The position numbers were made by a program, and so were the translations under genes. A DNA stretch of 64,000 nt from Flavobacterium sp. (GTDB lineage: Bacteria > Bacteroidota > Bacteroidia > Flavobacteriales > Flavobacteriaceae), in contig NZ_JAIXSL010000017.1 in the NCBI RefSeq assembly GCF_027484705.1, forward strand, positions 85,770 to 149,769, read 5' to 3'. Below, in pieces: positions 25,449 through 33,875 of the stretch. The notes below the pieces were generated by a model, which searched no databases, had not been told where the DNA came from, and saw only the letters and a list, made by a program, of their open reading frames with translations. Numbering within the stretch: the stretch's first letter is position 1; the number at the start of each line of letters is the position of its first letter.

Positions 25449-26481
25449 TGGTGTTAGGATTAAGTAATAATTCAGTTAGTAGTTCGGAGAGGCTCACAGA
25501 CGAGCAGGCAATTCGTTCGTCGGCGGCGCCATAATAAATGTAGAGCGTGTCACCATCCAAATAAGTTCCTGTAGGGAAACAGACATTGTTGACTTCACCT
25601 TCAAGTTCCCAGTTCAGTTCAGGTTTGAACAGCGCATAAGGCAACCTTGCAATTTCCTTTTGCGGATTTTCGAGATCCAGTAATGCGGCACATGCACAAT
25701 ACACATAACCTTTTATAGTATCATAAACACCGTGATAGATAATAAGCCAACCGTGCGTGGTTTCAATCGGAGGACAACCGCCGCCCAGATAACTTACTTC
25801 ATGTTTGTATTTCGGTGACATTACAATATGACTATCAAAATCAAGCAGATAGGTTTGCCAGTATTCCGGTGTCAATTCTGAAAGCTCATGACACGAAGCA
25901 ATTTGAATATCGGGTTTGATGCGGTGCAGGAAAAATAGTTTTCCGTGAATCCTGCGCGGAAAAAAGACCACATTTTTATCCCAGACCAGCACTTTCTTTT
26001 TGTTGTTTTGATGAATGCCGTGGTTGGTGTTGAAACGGATGTATTTCTCATTGAGATGTCCTTTGGTTTCAGCCAACCGGATGAATTCCTGATAAAGGAT
26101 TTGCGGCACGACTATACCTTGTTTCTCCCAATGAATTAAATCCGTGGAAGTAGCGACCGCACCCAATGCATTCACGCCGTCATAAGCACAGTAAGACATG
26201 TAAAACAAATCATCGATTTTTACCACGCGCGGATCTTCCACACCATGATGCTCGTAATCGAATTGGGAAATCATCACCGGCACATCGCGCTGCTCAACGA
26301 TGGTCGAGAAACCTTCCATCTTGCAATAGCCTACAGTCGAATAATTGCCTTTGGCCACCGCGCGGTATAATATATGGACAAAATCGCCGTAATGTATCAC
26401 CGCGGGGTTCAGCACGCCTTCTATTTCAAATCCCAAGGCTCTTTTCTCGAGAATAATCCCTTCTTTATTGACCGTTAGCAT
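25420..26481 (-). CDS. GH130-like beta-mannoside phosphorylase/hydrolase
   Basis: The 353-residue protein has the five-bladed beta-propeller pattern of GH130: FEIEGVLNPAVIHYGD, VEDPRVVKIDDLFYMSYCAYD (the conserved Glu-Asp-Pro-Arg), FFPRRIHGKLFFLHRIKPD and WLIIYHGVYDT. GH130 enzymes cleave beta-1,2- or beta-1,4-mannosides, usually with phosphate. No signal peptide, so it is cytosolic. Its gene overlaps the GT4 gene and follows a small membrane-protein gene by 16 bases. Confidence 0.87.
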   Translation of the reverse strand: MLTVNKEGIILEKRALGFEIEGVLNPAVIHYGDFVHILYRAVAKGNYSTVGYCKMEGFSTIVEQRDVPVMISQFDYEHHGVEDPRVVKIDDLFYMSYCAYDGVNALGAVATSTDLIHWEKQGIVVPQILYQEFIRLAETKGHLNEKYIRFNTNHGIHQNNKKKVLVWDKNVVFFPRRIHGKLFFLHRIKPDIQIASCHELSELTPEYWQTYLLDFDSHIVMSPKYKHEVSYLGGGCPPIETTHGWLIIYHGVYDTIKGYVYCACAALLDLENPQKEIARLPYALFKPELNWELEGEVNNVCFPTGTYLDGDTLYIYYGAADERIACSSVSLSELLTELLLNPNTNESQYSPKL

Positions 26482-26497
26482 TTTGCGTTGATTGAGG

Positions 26498-26818
26498 TTA
26501 TAAGATTAAAATCAAAAGCAGGATCACGATAATAATCGCTCCTACGGAAAGGTAAACACCGCCGCCTGCTGTTGCGAGTTCTTTTTTGATGCCTTTCACT
26601 TCTTTGCGCAGCGCTCTTTTGTCTGCTCGGGTCATGTTGGAACGATCCATGGCTTTGATTTCTTCCAGACGGTGCATCAATTTTGCAGCGTAAGCTTCTT
26701 CTGTTTTGGGTTCATTTCCGGGAGCCGTCGCGGTATCCATGGCATAAGTCTGCACAGGTAAAACGATGCTTAACAGTAGGATTAGGGTGAATTTTTTTAA
26801 GTTTTCAAAGGTTCTCAT
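26498..26818 (-). CDS. Small exported membrane protein
   Basis: The 106-residue product has an N-terminal signal-like helix (ending PVQTYA), a charged basic helix in the middle and a C-terminal membrane helix (VGAIIIVILLLILIL). It probably sits in the inner membrane with its centre in the periplasm. First gene of an operon with GH130, GT4 and dps. Its promoter has the TTGTRYAAC element. Confidence 0.8.
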   Translation of the reverse strand: MRTFENLKKFTLILLLSIVLPVQTYAMDTATAPGNEPKTEEAYAAKLMHRLEEIKAMDRSNMTRADKRALRKEVKGIKKELATAGGGVYLSVGAIIIVILLLILIL

Positions 26819-26849
26819 GAGTGCTGTTTTTTAAGTTTGTTAATAAAAA

Positions 26850-26908
26850 TAAATTTCCGCATAAACGGCTTCAAAGCTGTTATACAATTCTTTTAAAAAC
26901 TTACATTA
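26850..26908 (-). promoter_or_regulatory. TTGTRYAAC-type promoter of the glycan/Dps operon
   Basis: On the minus strand, TTGTATAAC (26879-26887) lies 21 bases upstream of GAAATTTA (26850-26857), and the first repeat TAATGTAAG (26900-26908) lies 12 bases further. The first gene starts at 26818. Confidence 0.7.
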
Positions 26909-26941
26909 TTTGATTAAGCAGTGTTTATTCATGTCATAAAA

Positions 26942-26971
26942 AAAGCGCTGCCAATAAATCGACAGCGCTTT
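26942..26971 (-). terminator. Intrinsic terminator of the ompA-like gene
   Basis: AAAGCGCTG (26942-26950) pairs with CAGCGCTTT (26963-26971), and on the minus strand it is followed by seven T. Confidence 0.9.
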
Positions 26972-26997
26972 CTTAACAAAACAAAACAAACTAATTT

Positions 26998-28452
26998 TTA
27001 GTAATTGGTTTTCAATTCAACACGACGGTTTTTAGCACGCCCTAAAGCTTTTTTATTGTCGGCAATAGGTTCGGCTTCACCTTTTCCTATACCGGTCAAA
27101 CGGCTTTCTGCAATACCTTTGCTCACCAAATAACGTTTCACGGATTCGGTACGTTTTTGAGAAAGGTTGATGTTGAACGCATCAGAACCATTACTGTCGG
27201 TATGTCCTTCAATGACGAGGTTCGCACCTTCGTATTTGGTCAGTATTTTGGCAAGCTCATCAAGTTGAGACAACGAAGCCACTTTAAGTTTATCGCTGTT
27301 GTTCTCGAAGAAGATTTTGCTTCCGATGTAAGTGATTTTCACCGCATCCTGTTTGGTGATTTCAGGACAACCTTTGTTGTCGATGTTTCCTTTGGCATTC
27401 GGACAACGGTCATCCATATCGGCTACACCGTCACCATCCGCATCCGGACATCCTTTCAGACTGGCAATACCAGCGGCATTCGGACAACGGTCTACGTCAT
27501 CAGCCACACCATCGCTATCGCTGTCGGCTACACAACCTTTAGCATCTACTTTACTTCCTTTTTTCGTATTAGCACATTGGTCATCCAAATCGGCTACACC
27601 ATCGCCATCGGCATCAGGACAACCTTTCAAAGCGGTCGTTCCGGCTGTATCAGGGCAACGGTCTTGTGCGTCAGCCACACCATCTCCGTCTTTGTCAGGG
27701 CAACCGTTCAGTGCTTGCGTACCGGCAACATCCGGACAAGTGTCTAAGTAATCGGCTATACCATCGGAGTCTTTATCCAACGGACATCCTTTTTTATCTA
27801 CTGCTACGCCAGGCGGTGTATCAGCGCATTTGTCTTTGCTGTCGGAAACACCATCTTTATCGGCATCTTTCATTTTTCCGAAACTATAGGTAACGCCCAC
27901 GGAATGCATCAGGAAGTCATCATCGGCTCCTGAAACTACGCCGTCTCTTGCATCATTATTGGTGAAAAGGAAGGTTTCCTGCAGGTTGATCGCAATCGCA
28001 TCATTAAGTTGGAACGTAAGTCCACCACCGGCAGATGGCAAAGCGGTATCAATAAGTTCTTTTTGAAAATTGAGTTGTCTGTCGAACAAAATCGCACCGA
28101 TTCCTCCAAATCCGTAAGGTCTGACCATCCAGTCAGAATTCAGGAAGTAAATCCTTAAATTCGCGCTGATGCTGCTGAAATCGCTTTTGAAACCTGTAAC
28201 ACCGCTATCGTAACCTAAGGTTCCGCGGGTGTAAAGTACCTGAACATCCATATGGCTGTTTAAGTAAGCGGCAAATGAAATACCGCCAAATCCGTACGCT
28301 GTTTTGCTGTTGCTGTAAAAATCGTGGCCAAGATCCCCGTGATATTGAATGGCGCCACCGTGAAGGCCGACCGCCCATTTTCTGTCTTTAGTTTGTGCTT
28401 GCGTGCTGAGTGTAGCGGCAAAGCAGATGGCTAGTAAAAGGAGCTTTTTCAT
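26998..28452 (-). CDS. OmpA-family protein with thrombospondin type-3 repeats
   Basis: The 484-residue protein has a signal peptide ending LSTQAQ and an N-terminal eight-stranded barrel-like domain (about 20-200). A calcium-binding TSP3 array follows (about 200-365, repeated DxDxDGxxD and CPD units), then a C-terminal OmpA peptidoglycan-binding domain (IEGHTDSNGSDAFNINLSQKR). It links outer membrane and peptidoglycan. Single-gene transcript with a TTGTRYAAC promoter and its own terminator. Confidence 0.93.
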   Translation of the reverse strand: MKKLLLLAICFAATLSTQAQTKDRKWAVGLHGGAIQYHGDLGHDFYSNSKTAYGFGGISFAAYLNSHMDVQVLYTRGTLGYDSGVTGFKSDFSSISANLRIYFLNSDWMVRPYGFGGIGAILFDRQLNFQKELIDTALPSAGGGLTFQLNDAIAINLQETFLFTNNDARDGVVSGADDDFLMHSVGVTYSFGKMKDADKDGVSDSKDKCADTPPGVAVDKKGCPLDKDSDGIADYLDTCPDVAGTQALNGCPDKDGDGVADAQDRCPDTAGTTALKGCPDADGDGVADLDDQCANTKKGSKVDAKGCVADSDSDGVADDVDRCPNAAGIASLKGCPDADGDGVADMDDRCPNAKGNIDNKGCPEITKQDAVKITYIGSKIFFENNSDKLKVASLSQLDELAKILTKYEGANLVIEGHTDSNGSDAFNINLSQKRTESVKRYLVSKGIAESRLTGIGKGEAEPIADNKKALGRAKNRRVELKTNY

Positions 28453-28480
28453 ATTCTGTATATTTTAAATTAGTATACCG

Positions 28481-28539
28481 CAAAGGTGACTTGGATTGCA
28501 GCGTCGTCCGTTACACAACTTCATTCAAAACTTGTATTA
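28481..28539 (-). promoter_or_regulatory. TTGTRYAAC-type promoter of the ompA-like gene
   Basis: On the minus strand, TTGTGTAAC (28510-28518) lies 21 bases upstream of CACCTTTG (28481-28488), and the first repeat TAATACAAG (28531-28539) lies 12 bases further. Confidence 0.7.
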
Positions 28540-28562
28540 TTCACAGAAACCTCTTACGAAAT

Positions 28563-28997
28563 CTACATGCGTTCCATATACCACTTGAGTTCTTTCCTGA
28601 TTTTGTTGTAGAAAAAAATAGAGTTGATGATTTTCTGCAACCGCAGGAACGCCGTTTCGCTTTTCACTACATAATCGTAAGCTTCGTGGTGCATACACTT
28701 GACCGCGACATCAATTTTGTCTTGTGAAGACAACATGATGACCGGAATTTCAGCATCATACTTCTTAATCTTATCGAGCGTCTGTACCCCGTTCATCGCG
28801 TTGTCTTCGATACCGTCAAGATGGTAATCCAAAATAATGATGTTGGGTTTTCGGTTTAAGTTCTCTATGCAAAGTTCGCCATTGGCGTAGGTTTCGATTT
28901 CAAAACTATCGAGGCTCAGGAATTCGATTTCTAAGGCTTTCAGGAACAACGCATCGTCATCGACGAGGAATATTTTTATTTTATCATTGGTTTCCAT
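28563..28997 (-). CDS. Single-domain response regulator
   Basis: The 144-residue protein is a lone receiver domain: acidic pair in FLVDDDALF, phospho-acceptor Asp in IIILDYHLDG, Ser in IMLSSQDK and Lys in YVVKSE. No output domain. It overlaps the hybrid kinase gene by 14 bases, so it is probably the kinase's partner and passes phosphate or binds another protein. Confidence 0.92.
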   Translation of the reverse strand: METNDKIKIFLVDDDALFLKALEIEFLSLDSFEIETYANGELCIENLNRKPNIIILDYHLDGIEDNAMNGVQTLDKIKKYDAEIPVIMLSSQDKIDVAVKCMHHEAYDYVVKSETAFLRLQKIINSIFFYNKIRKELKWYMERM

Positions 28998-31900
28998 GGG
29001 ATTTGTTTTTTATGAGGTTAAGTTCCGTCTCGAGTTCTGCATAGGCGCTGTTGCAGACCGTTTCGAGTTTTGAGATCAATGAGCCGATGTCGCCGATCTT
29101 TTCCATATTATTGGCATATTCCTGAATTTTGACCGCGATTTTCTCAAAATCAGAGCTGATGCCCATAATCGTAAACGACGGAATGATTTTATGCGCGGCC
29201 GATTTGAGTGCTTTCCAGTCTTTATCAATCAGGCCTTGTTTCATGGCATCAATCAGCGTGGGCGTTTGGCTCAGATAGACAGTAATCATTTCGGTCATCA
29301 GCGTCGGATTCGATCGCGTGAGTTTGTTGAGGTATTGCAAATCGACATATTTGACTTTCTCTACAGTTTGGTTGTCGATGGTTTTTTCTTCGATGATCAG
29401 GATTGGTTTTTTGATTAAGCCTATGATTTTGCTGTAGAGCAAGCGTTCGTCAATGGGTTTCGCTACATAATCGTTCATGCCAACCGCTTTGCATTTGGCC
29501 AGGTCGACCGTCGTGACATCTGCAGTCAATGCCATGATGGGAAGCGTTAGTTTCATGGTATTTCGGATGTATTCCGTAGCTTCAAAACCATTCATTTCGG
29601 GCATTTGTAAATCCATGAGGATGATGTCGTAGGTTTTCTCCTGAAGTTTTTCGATGGCGAGTTTGCCGTTTGCCGTGATATCGCAGGCAAAGCCAAAATC
29701 ATCGAGCAGCGTTTTCATCAGCAGCTGGTTGAGTTCCATATCTTCAACCACGAGGATTTTGATGTCCTGCAATTCCTGATCGAGTTCGATGATTTCTTCC
29801 TCTAAGACAGCCATTTCGGTTGTTTTTTTGAAAGGCATCCTGAAGATGAAACGCGAACCATGACTTTCTTCGCTAATGACTTTGATGCTGCCTTGTTGCG
29901 CTTCCACGAGCTGTTTGACGATGGCAAGTCCTAATCCGGTTCCGCCATACAAACGTGTTGTTTCACTCGTAGCTTGTTGGAAATTCTCAAAAATGGTGTC
30001 GATTTTTTTGGGATCGATTCCGATTCCGGTATCGGCAATGATGAATTCGATGATGACCCGTTCATCGTTTTCTTCTACCTTATGAATGCTGACCGCAATG
30101 GTTCCTTTGGTCGTAAATTTCACCGCATTGCCTACTAGGTTTAGGATAATCTGATGCAAACGGACAGGGTCGCCGAGTAGCACTTCCGGGATATCTTCAT
30201 CGTATTCGGTAGTAAGTTTGAGGTTCTTTTCGTGAATTTTAGACTCGAACAGATGCAACATCGCAATAATCGAAAGCGATAACTTGAAAGGCGTCTGTTC
30301 AAAAGTCATTTTTCCGGCATCTACTTTTGCGAGATCTAGAATATCATTGATTAGTACGATTAGAGCATCGCCGCTGGTTTTGATGGCCATCAAGTATTGT
30401 TTTTGTTGGGAAGTCAGGCTGGTTTTGAGCACCACTTTCGTGAATCCTATAATGGCATTCATAGGTGTTCGGATTTCGTGGCTCATGTTCGAGAGGAATT
30501 GTTGTTTCGACTTGACCGCGTTTATAGCAATCAGCGCTGCTTTTTCAGCATTGATTTTGGCTTCTTCGGCAATCGCGGTGGCCAGTTCTGCAAAAGTTTT
30601 GGCTTCGGTCAGTTCTTTTTCATTTTTTTTCTGGCTGCTGATGTCACGGCATACCACTACTGCGCCGATCACGTTGCTCTGATCATCTTTGTAAACCGCT
30701 CCGTTGAACAATACATCAACGAGTTCTCCATCGGTAATCACCAAAGGGTAATCGACGACAAAGCCTTCTGAAAATACCTTTTCGTAGCATTGCTCTGCCT
30801 TTTCGGGTTCCGTAAAATAATTGATGAAATCCGAACCGATAAGTTTTTCTTTTGAAACACCTGTAACTTCAGCGGTCGCTTGGTTGGTATCAGTAATTTT
30901 TCCGTCGGGACTGACCGTAAACATAGGATCACGGCTGGCTTCGATGAGGCTCAGCGTATATTGTGAAAGTAGTTTGCATTCATCGAAGGATTTGCGCTCC
31001 TGCGTGATGTCCATTAAAGTATTGATGCCGCCAATCAGTTTCCCGCTACTGTCGAAAACGGGTTGTGGATTGGAGATAATATGGGAACGCGTTCCGTCTG
31101 GACGTTCTACGATGATTTCCGTTCCTTTGATGGTGCGCTTTTCAATAATGGCTTCGACCATCGGGCATTGGTCGATTGGGATGGTTGTACCGTCTAAATT
31201 TAGAATTTTTGTTGCGCCGCACCATTGGTCGATTCCTGCAGTAGGCGTTCTGCCCCATAGTTCGATGGCTACTTTATTAAATATTTGGAGGTATCCATTG
31301 CTATCCACAGTATAAACTGCAACCGGCAAATTTTCGATGAGGTTGCGGAAGTTGTTTTCACTTTCCTGGTGTTTTCTTTGCGAAGCTTTCTGGTTTTCAA
31401 TAATAATAGCGATCAGGATGAACGTGAAAACAATCAGTACAAAACACAATACAAACAAAACCAGACTGTTTTCATTGCTGTTGTTGATGTCTTTTTTTTT
31501 GACTTTGAGCAAAGCTAATTCCTCAGTATTAATCGCAATAATCAGATGTCGGATGCTGTCGCTGAGTACTTTCCCTTTTTCAAGAATATTCGCGTGAAGA
31601 TTGTTTTGAAGTTGTTCGTGGCGTTTTAGAGTAATCAATTCCTTTGAAAGGATAATTCTTTGAGATATGGTTTTGGAAAGCGAATCGAATCGAATTTGTT
31701 GGTTGCTATTGTCATTCGTAATTCGTTTTAGATCATCAAGGTCTTTATTGATTTCGAGCAAACCTTCATGATACGGATCCAGGAAATCTTCCTGACCCAT
31801 TAAGGCGTAACCCCGGGCTCCGGTTTCGATATTGAGCATATCGACAAGGATTTCATCACTTTTCTGTAAGACATTTTTCGTGTGATTGATCAGACTGTTC

Positions 31901-32010
31901 GAGGCTTTAATTTTCTCGGAATTGTGCCATAAGACTGACAGTATCGTGAGTAAAGTCACAAATGCCAGCGCATAAAAGATCTTGGTTTTATTTTCAAAAG
32001 TAAATGTCAT
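28984..32010 (-). CDS. Hybrid sensor histidine kinase (CHASE3-PAS-PAS-HK-REC-Hpt)
   Basis: The 1,008-residue protein has a membrane helix (about 10-30), a CHASE3-type periplasmic domain (about 36-165, ETGARGYALMGQEDFLDPY) and a second helix (about 182-204). Two PAS domains (about 218-335 and 345-460) precede the HisKA His in NMSHEIRTPMNA and the ATPase boxes (NAVKFT, DTGIGID, GTGLGLAIV). A receiver (ILMDLQMPEMNG) and a C-terminal Hpt domain with His in SAAHKIIPSF complete it. Full phosphorelay in one chain. Operon: AraC regulator, this kinase, then the response regulator. Confidence 0.94.
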   Translation of the reverse strand: MTFTFENKTKIFYALAFVTLLTILSVLWHNSEKIKASNSLINHTKNVLQKSDEILVDMLNIETGARGYALMGQEDFLDPYHEGLLEINKDLDDLKRITNDNSNQQIRFDSLSKTISQRIILSKELITLKRHEQLQNNLHANILEKGKVLSDSIRHLIIAINTEELALLKVKKKDINNSNENSLVLFVLCFVLIVFTFILIAIIIENQKASQRKHQESENNFRNLIENLPVAVYTVDSNGYLQIFNKVAIELWGRTPTAGIDQWCGATKILNLDGTTIPIDQCPMVEAIIEKRTIKGTEIIVERPDGTRSHIISNPQPVFDSSGKLIGGINTLMDITQERKSFDECKLLSQYTLSLIEASRDPMFTVSPDGKITDTNQATAEVTGVSKEKLIGSDFINYFTEPEKAEQCYEKVFSEGFVVDYPLVITDGELVDVLFNGAVYKDDQSNVIGAVVVCRDISSQKKNEKELTEAKTFAELATAIAEEAKINAEKAALIAINAVKSKQQFLSNMSHEIRTPMNAIIGFTKVVLKTSLTSQQKQYLMAIKTSGDALIVLINDILDLAKVDAGKMTFEQTPFKLSLSIIAMLHLFESKIHEKNLKLTTEYDEDIPEVLLGDPVRLHQIILNLVGNAVKFTTKGTIAVSIHKVEENDERVIIEFIIADTGIGIDPKKIDTIFENFQQATSETTRLYGGTGLGLAIVKQLVEAQQGSIKVISEESHGSRFIFRMPFKKTTEMAVLEEEIIELDQELQDIKILVVEDMELNQLLMKTLLDDFGFACDITANGKLAIEKLQEKTYDIILMDLQMPEMNGFEATEYIRNTMKLTLPIMALTADVTTVDLAKCKAVGMNDYVAKPIDERLLYSKIIGLIKKPILIIEEKTIDNQTVEKVKYVDLQYLNKLTRSNPTLMTEMITVYLSQTPTLIDAMKQGLIDKDWKALKSAAHKIIPSFTIMGISSDFEKIAVKIQEYANNMEKIGDIGSLISKLETVCNSAYAELETELNLIKNKSHGNQ

Positions 32011-32060
32011 AGCAACAGCGGAATGGATGGAAATGCGCCAATTATTAGGCAGTCCGTTAA

Positions 32061-32633
32061 TTATTGGAAATTCCCGACTTCTTCAATCGGGCAGCGTTTT
32101 TTGTCTTTGAGCTGTTTGAAATGCGTAGGGGAAAGGCCGGTGACTTTTTTGAACTGGCTCGACAAATGCGCGACACTGCTGTAGTTCATCTGCCAGGCGA
32201 TTTCCGTGATGCTGTATTCGCCGTAAATGATCAGTTCTTTGATGCGCTCGGTTTTGTGCGCGATGATGAAATGTTCGATCGTCGTACCCTGAACTTCAGA
32301 GAACAGGTTCGACATATAAGTATAGTCGTGGTGCAGTTTTTCACTCAGGAAACTCGAAAAATTAACCTTGATGTTACTGTCGGAATAATGCACCATATTG
32401 ATGATGACCGTTTTGATTTTTTCAATCAGCATCGATTTTTTGTCGTCCATGAGTTCGAGACCGGATTGCAGTAATGCTACTTTGAGTTGGTTGCGTTGGT
32501 TTGGGGTCAGCGCTTCCATGATTTCGACTTCCCCCAAATCGACTACAATGAAGTGCAAGCCGAGTTTTCTGAGTTCGTCCTTCACCAACATTTTGCAACG
32601 ATTGCTGACCATGTATTTGATGAATAGTTTCAT
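32061..32633 (-). CDS. AraC-type (HTH_18) transcriptional regulator, copy 1
   Basis: The 190-residue protein has a small N-terminal domain (about 1-75) with no recognised sensory fold. A two-helix-turn-helix AraC domain follows (YGEYSITEIAWQMNYSSVAH and LSSQFKKVTGLSPTHFKQLK). It is 50 bases upstream of the hybrid kinase in the same orientation. Its promoter holds the best copy of the TTGTRYAAC direct repeat, so autoregulation is a natural idea. The neighbouring gene encodes a close paralogue. Confidence 0.9.
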   Translation of the reverse strand: MKLFIKYMVSNRCKMLVKDELRKLGLHFIVVDLGEVEIMEALTPNQRNQLKVALLQSGLELMDDKKSMLIEKIKTVIINMVHYSDSNIKVNFSSFLSEKLHHDYTYMSNLFSEVQGTTIEHFIIAHKTERIKELIIYGEYSITEIAWQMNYSSVAHLSSQFKKVTGLSPTHFKQLKDKKRCPIEEVGNFQ

Positions 32634-32657
32634 GGTAAATTGCCTTTAAGTTATAGG

Positions 32658-32715
32658 CAAAGTTGCGTCTTTAACACTCTAAGGCGTTGTACAATTTATG
32701 ATAAGAGTTGCACAA
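32658..32715 (-). promoter_or_regulatory. TTGTRYAAC direct repeat upstream of AraC copy 1
   Basis: On the minus strand, TTGTGCAAC (32707-32715), 12 bases, TTGTACAAC (32686-32694), then 20 bases to CAACTTTG (32658-32665). Two near-perfect 9-mers repeated with a 21-bp period. Confidence 0.75.
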
Positions 32716-32716
32716 T

Positions 32717-33277
32717 TCAGATGGAGTCGAGTGTGTTGCGTTTTCTGGACTTGAGTTGCTTGAAATAACTAGGAGTCAGTCCGGTGACTTTCTTGAACTG
32801 TTTCGATAAATGGGCGACGCTACTGTAGTTTAGCATATACGAAATCTGCGTCAGGCTGAGTTCGTCGTAGAGCAAAAGTTCTTTGACGCGTTCGATTTTG
32901 TGGAAGATGATGAATTGTTCGATCGTGATGCCTTTGACTTCAGAAAAAAGTTTCGACATATAAGTATAATCCATGCGAAGTTTATCGCTGATGTAATCCG
33001 AAAAATTGATTTTGGGCACTTCATCCGTATAATGCACCATCTCGATGATGACGTTTTTGATTTTCTCAATCAGCATCGCTTTTTTGTCATCCATCAGTTC
33101 CAGACCCGAAAGGAGCAAAGTTCTTTTGAGTGCCTCACGTTGCTTTTCAGTGAGGTCTTCCATAATCTCGACCGTACCCAAATCGACCATGACATAATGA
33201 AGCCCTAATTCGTTAAGGGCTTCCTTGACGACCATTTTGCAACGCAGGCTGACCATGTATTTGATGTATAGTTTCAT
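32717..33277 (-). CDS. AraC-type (HTH_18) transcriptional regulator, copy 2
   Basis: The 186-residue protein is a paralogue of copy 1 along its length (KYMVSLRCKMVVKEALNELG against KYMVSNRCKMLVKDELRKLG). Its AraC domain differs at recognition-helix positions (LLYDELSLTQISYMLNYSSV). It lies 83 bases upstream of copy 1, in the same direction. Tandem duplication is evident. Whether the two bind the same site cannot be told. Confidence 0.9.
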   Translation of the reverse strand: MKLYIKYMVSLRCKMVVKEALNELGLHYVMVDLGTVEIMEDLTEKQREALKRTLLLSGLELMDDKKAMLIEKIKNVIIEMVHYTDEVPKINFSDYISDKLRMDYTYMSKLFSEVKGITIEQFIIFHKIERVKELLLYDELSLTQISYMLNYSSVAHLSKQFKKVTGLTPSYFKQLKSRKRNTLDSI

Positions 33278-33360
33278 TGTTTACGGGATGAATCATGAAA
33301 GCCTATGAAAATTTAGAAAAGGAAAATACGGCGTGAATGCGACAGAAAACCTATCTCAGG

Positions 33361-33702
33361 TTAATCTTCGTAACCGCTTTTGATGATCGTCGAAATCATT
33401 TTAAACTGCACGTTGGCATTGAAACTGTGCTTGGCATGTGCCGGAATGATAATGCCTTCGCCCAAATTGAGCAGGTGTTTTTTATCATTGATGAAAATCT
33501 CGGCACAACCGTCGATGATCTGGATGTAATTGTCGAAAGGCGAGGTTTTTTCGGAGAGTTCTTCTCCCGCATCAAACGAAGAAGCGGTGATGTTTCCGGT
33601 AGTTTTTTTGATGATGGTTTTGCTCAGTACGGCGTTAGGGATGTACTGAATAATCTCAACGATAATGTGCTGTTTGCCTTTTTCAACTTCTAAAGTATCC
33701 AT
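33361..33702 (-). CDS. Small cupin-domain protein
   Basis: The 113-residue protein is a single cupin barrel: SFDAGEELSEKTSPFDNYIQ for motif 1 (without the usual metal His pair), the central strand DGCAEIFIND, and GEGIIIPAHAKHSFNA for motif 2 with its His. It is a candidate small-molecule binder or sensor. Motif 1 lacks the usual HxH, so metal binding is doubtful. It stands alone between the AraC pair and the beta-CASP operon. Confidence 0.82.
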   Translation of the reverse strand: MDTLEVEKGKQHIIVEIIQYIPNAVLSKTIIKKTTGNITASSFDAGEELSEKTSPFDNYIQIIDGCAEIFINDKKHLLNLGEGIIIPAHAKHSFNANVQFKMISTIIKSGYED

Positions 33703-33875
33703 ATTTGTCAGGGATTTTCCGGATACTTTTTTAATTCAATTTTTGCAATAGGCAAAGTGGTTGTAAAAGTAATTCCCTACACAAAGGTCGTGATTAAATT
33801 CGGTTTGTCGACATCCATCATAAACAATATTCGCCGCAATTTTTATTCGAACCTCAGATTCTTCAAGGTATTTGT

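Noticed and set aside
28481..28539. LytTR-type binding sites as the explanation for the 21-bp direct repeats
   Set aside because: Spacing fits, but no LytTR protein is encoded in the window, while two AraC-type regulators flank the best site; kept only as an alternative.
33337..33693. Plus-strand frame opposite the cupin gene
   Set aside because: The minus-strand frame gives a recognisable cupin; the plus-strand product has no familiar features.
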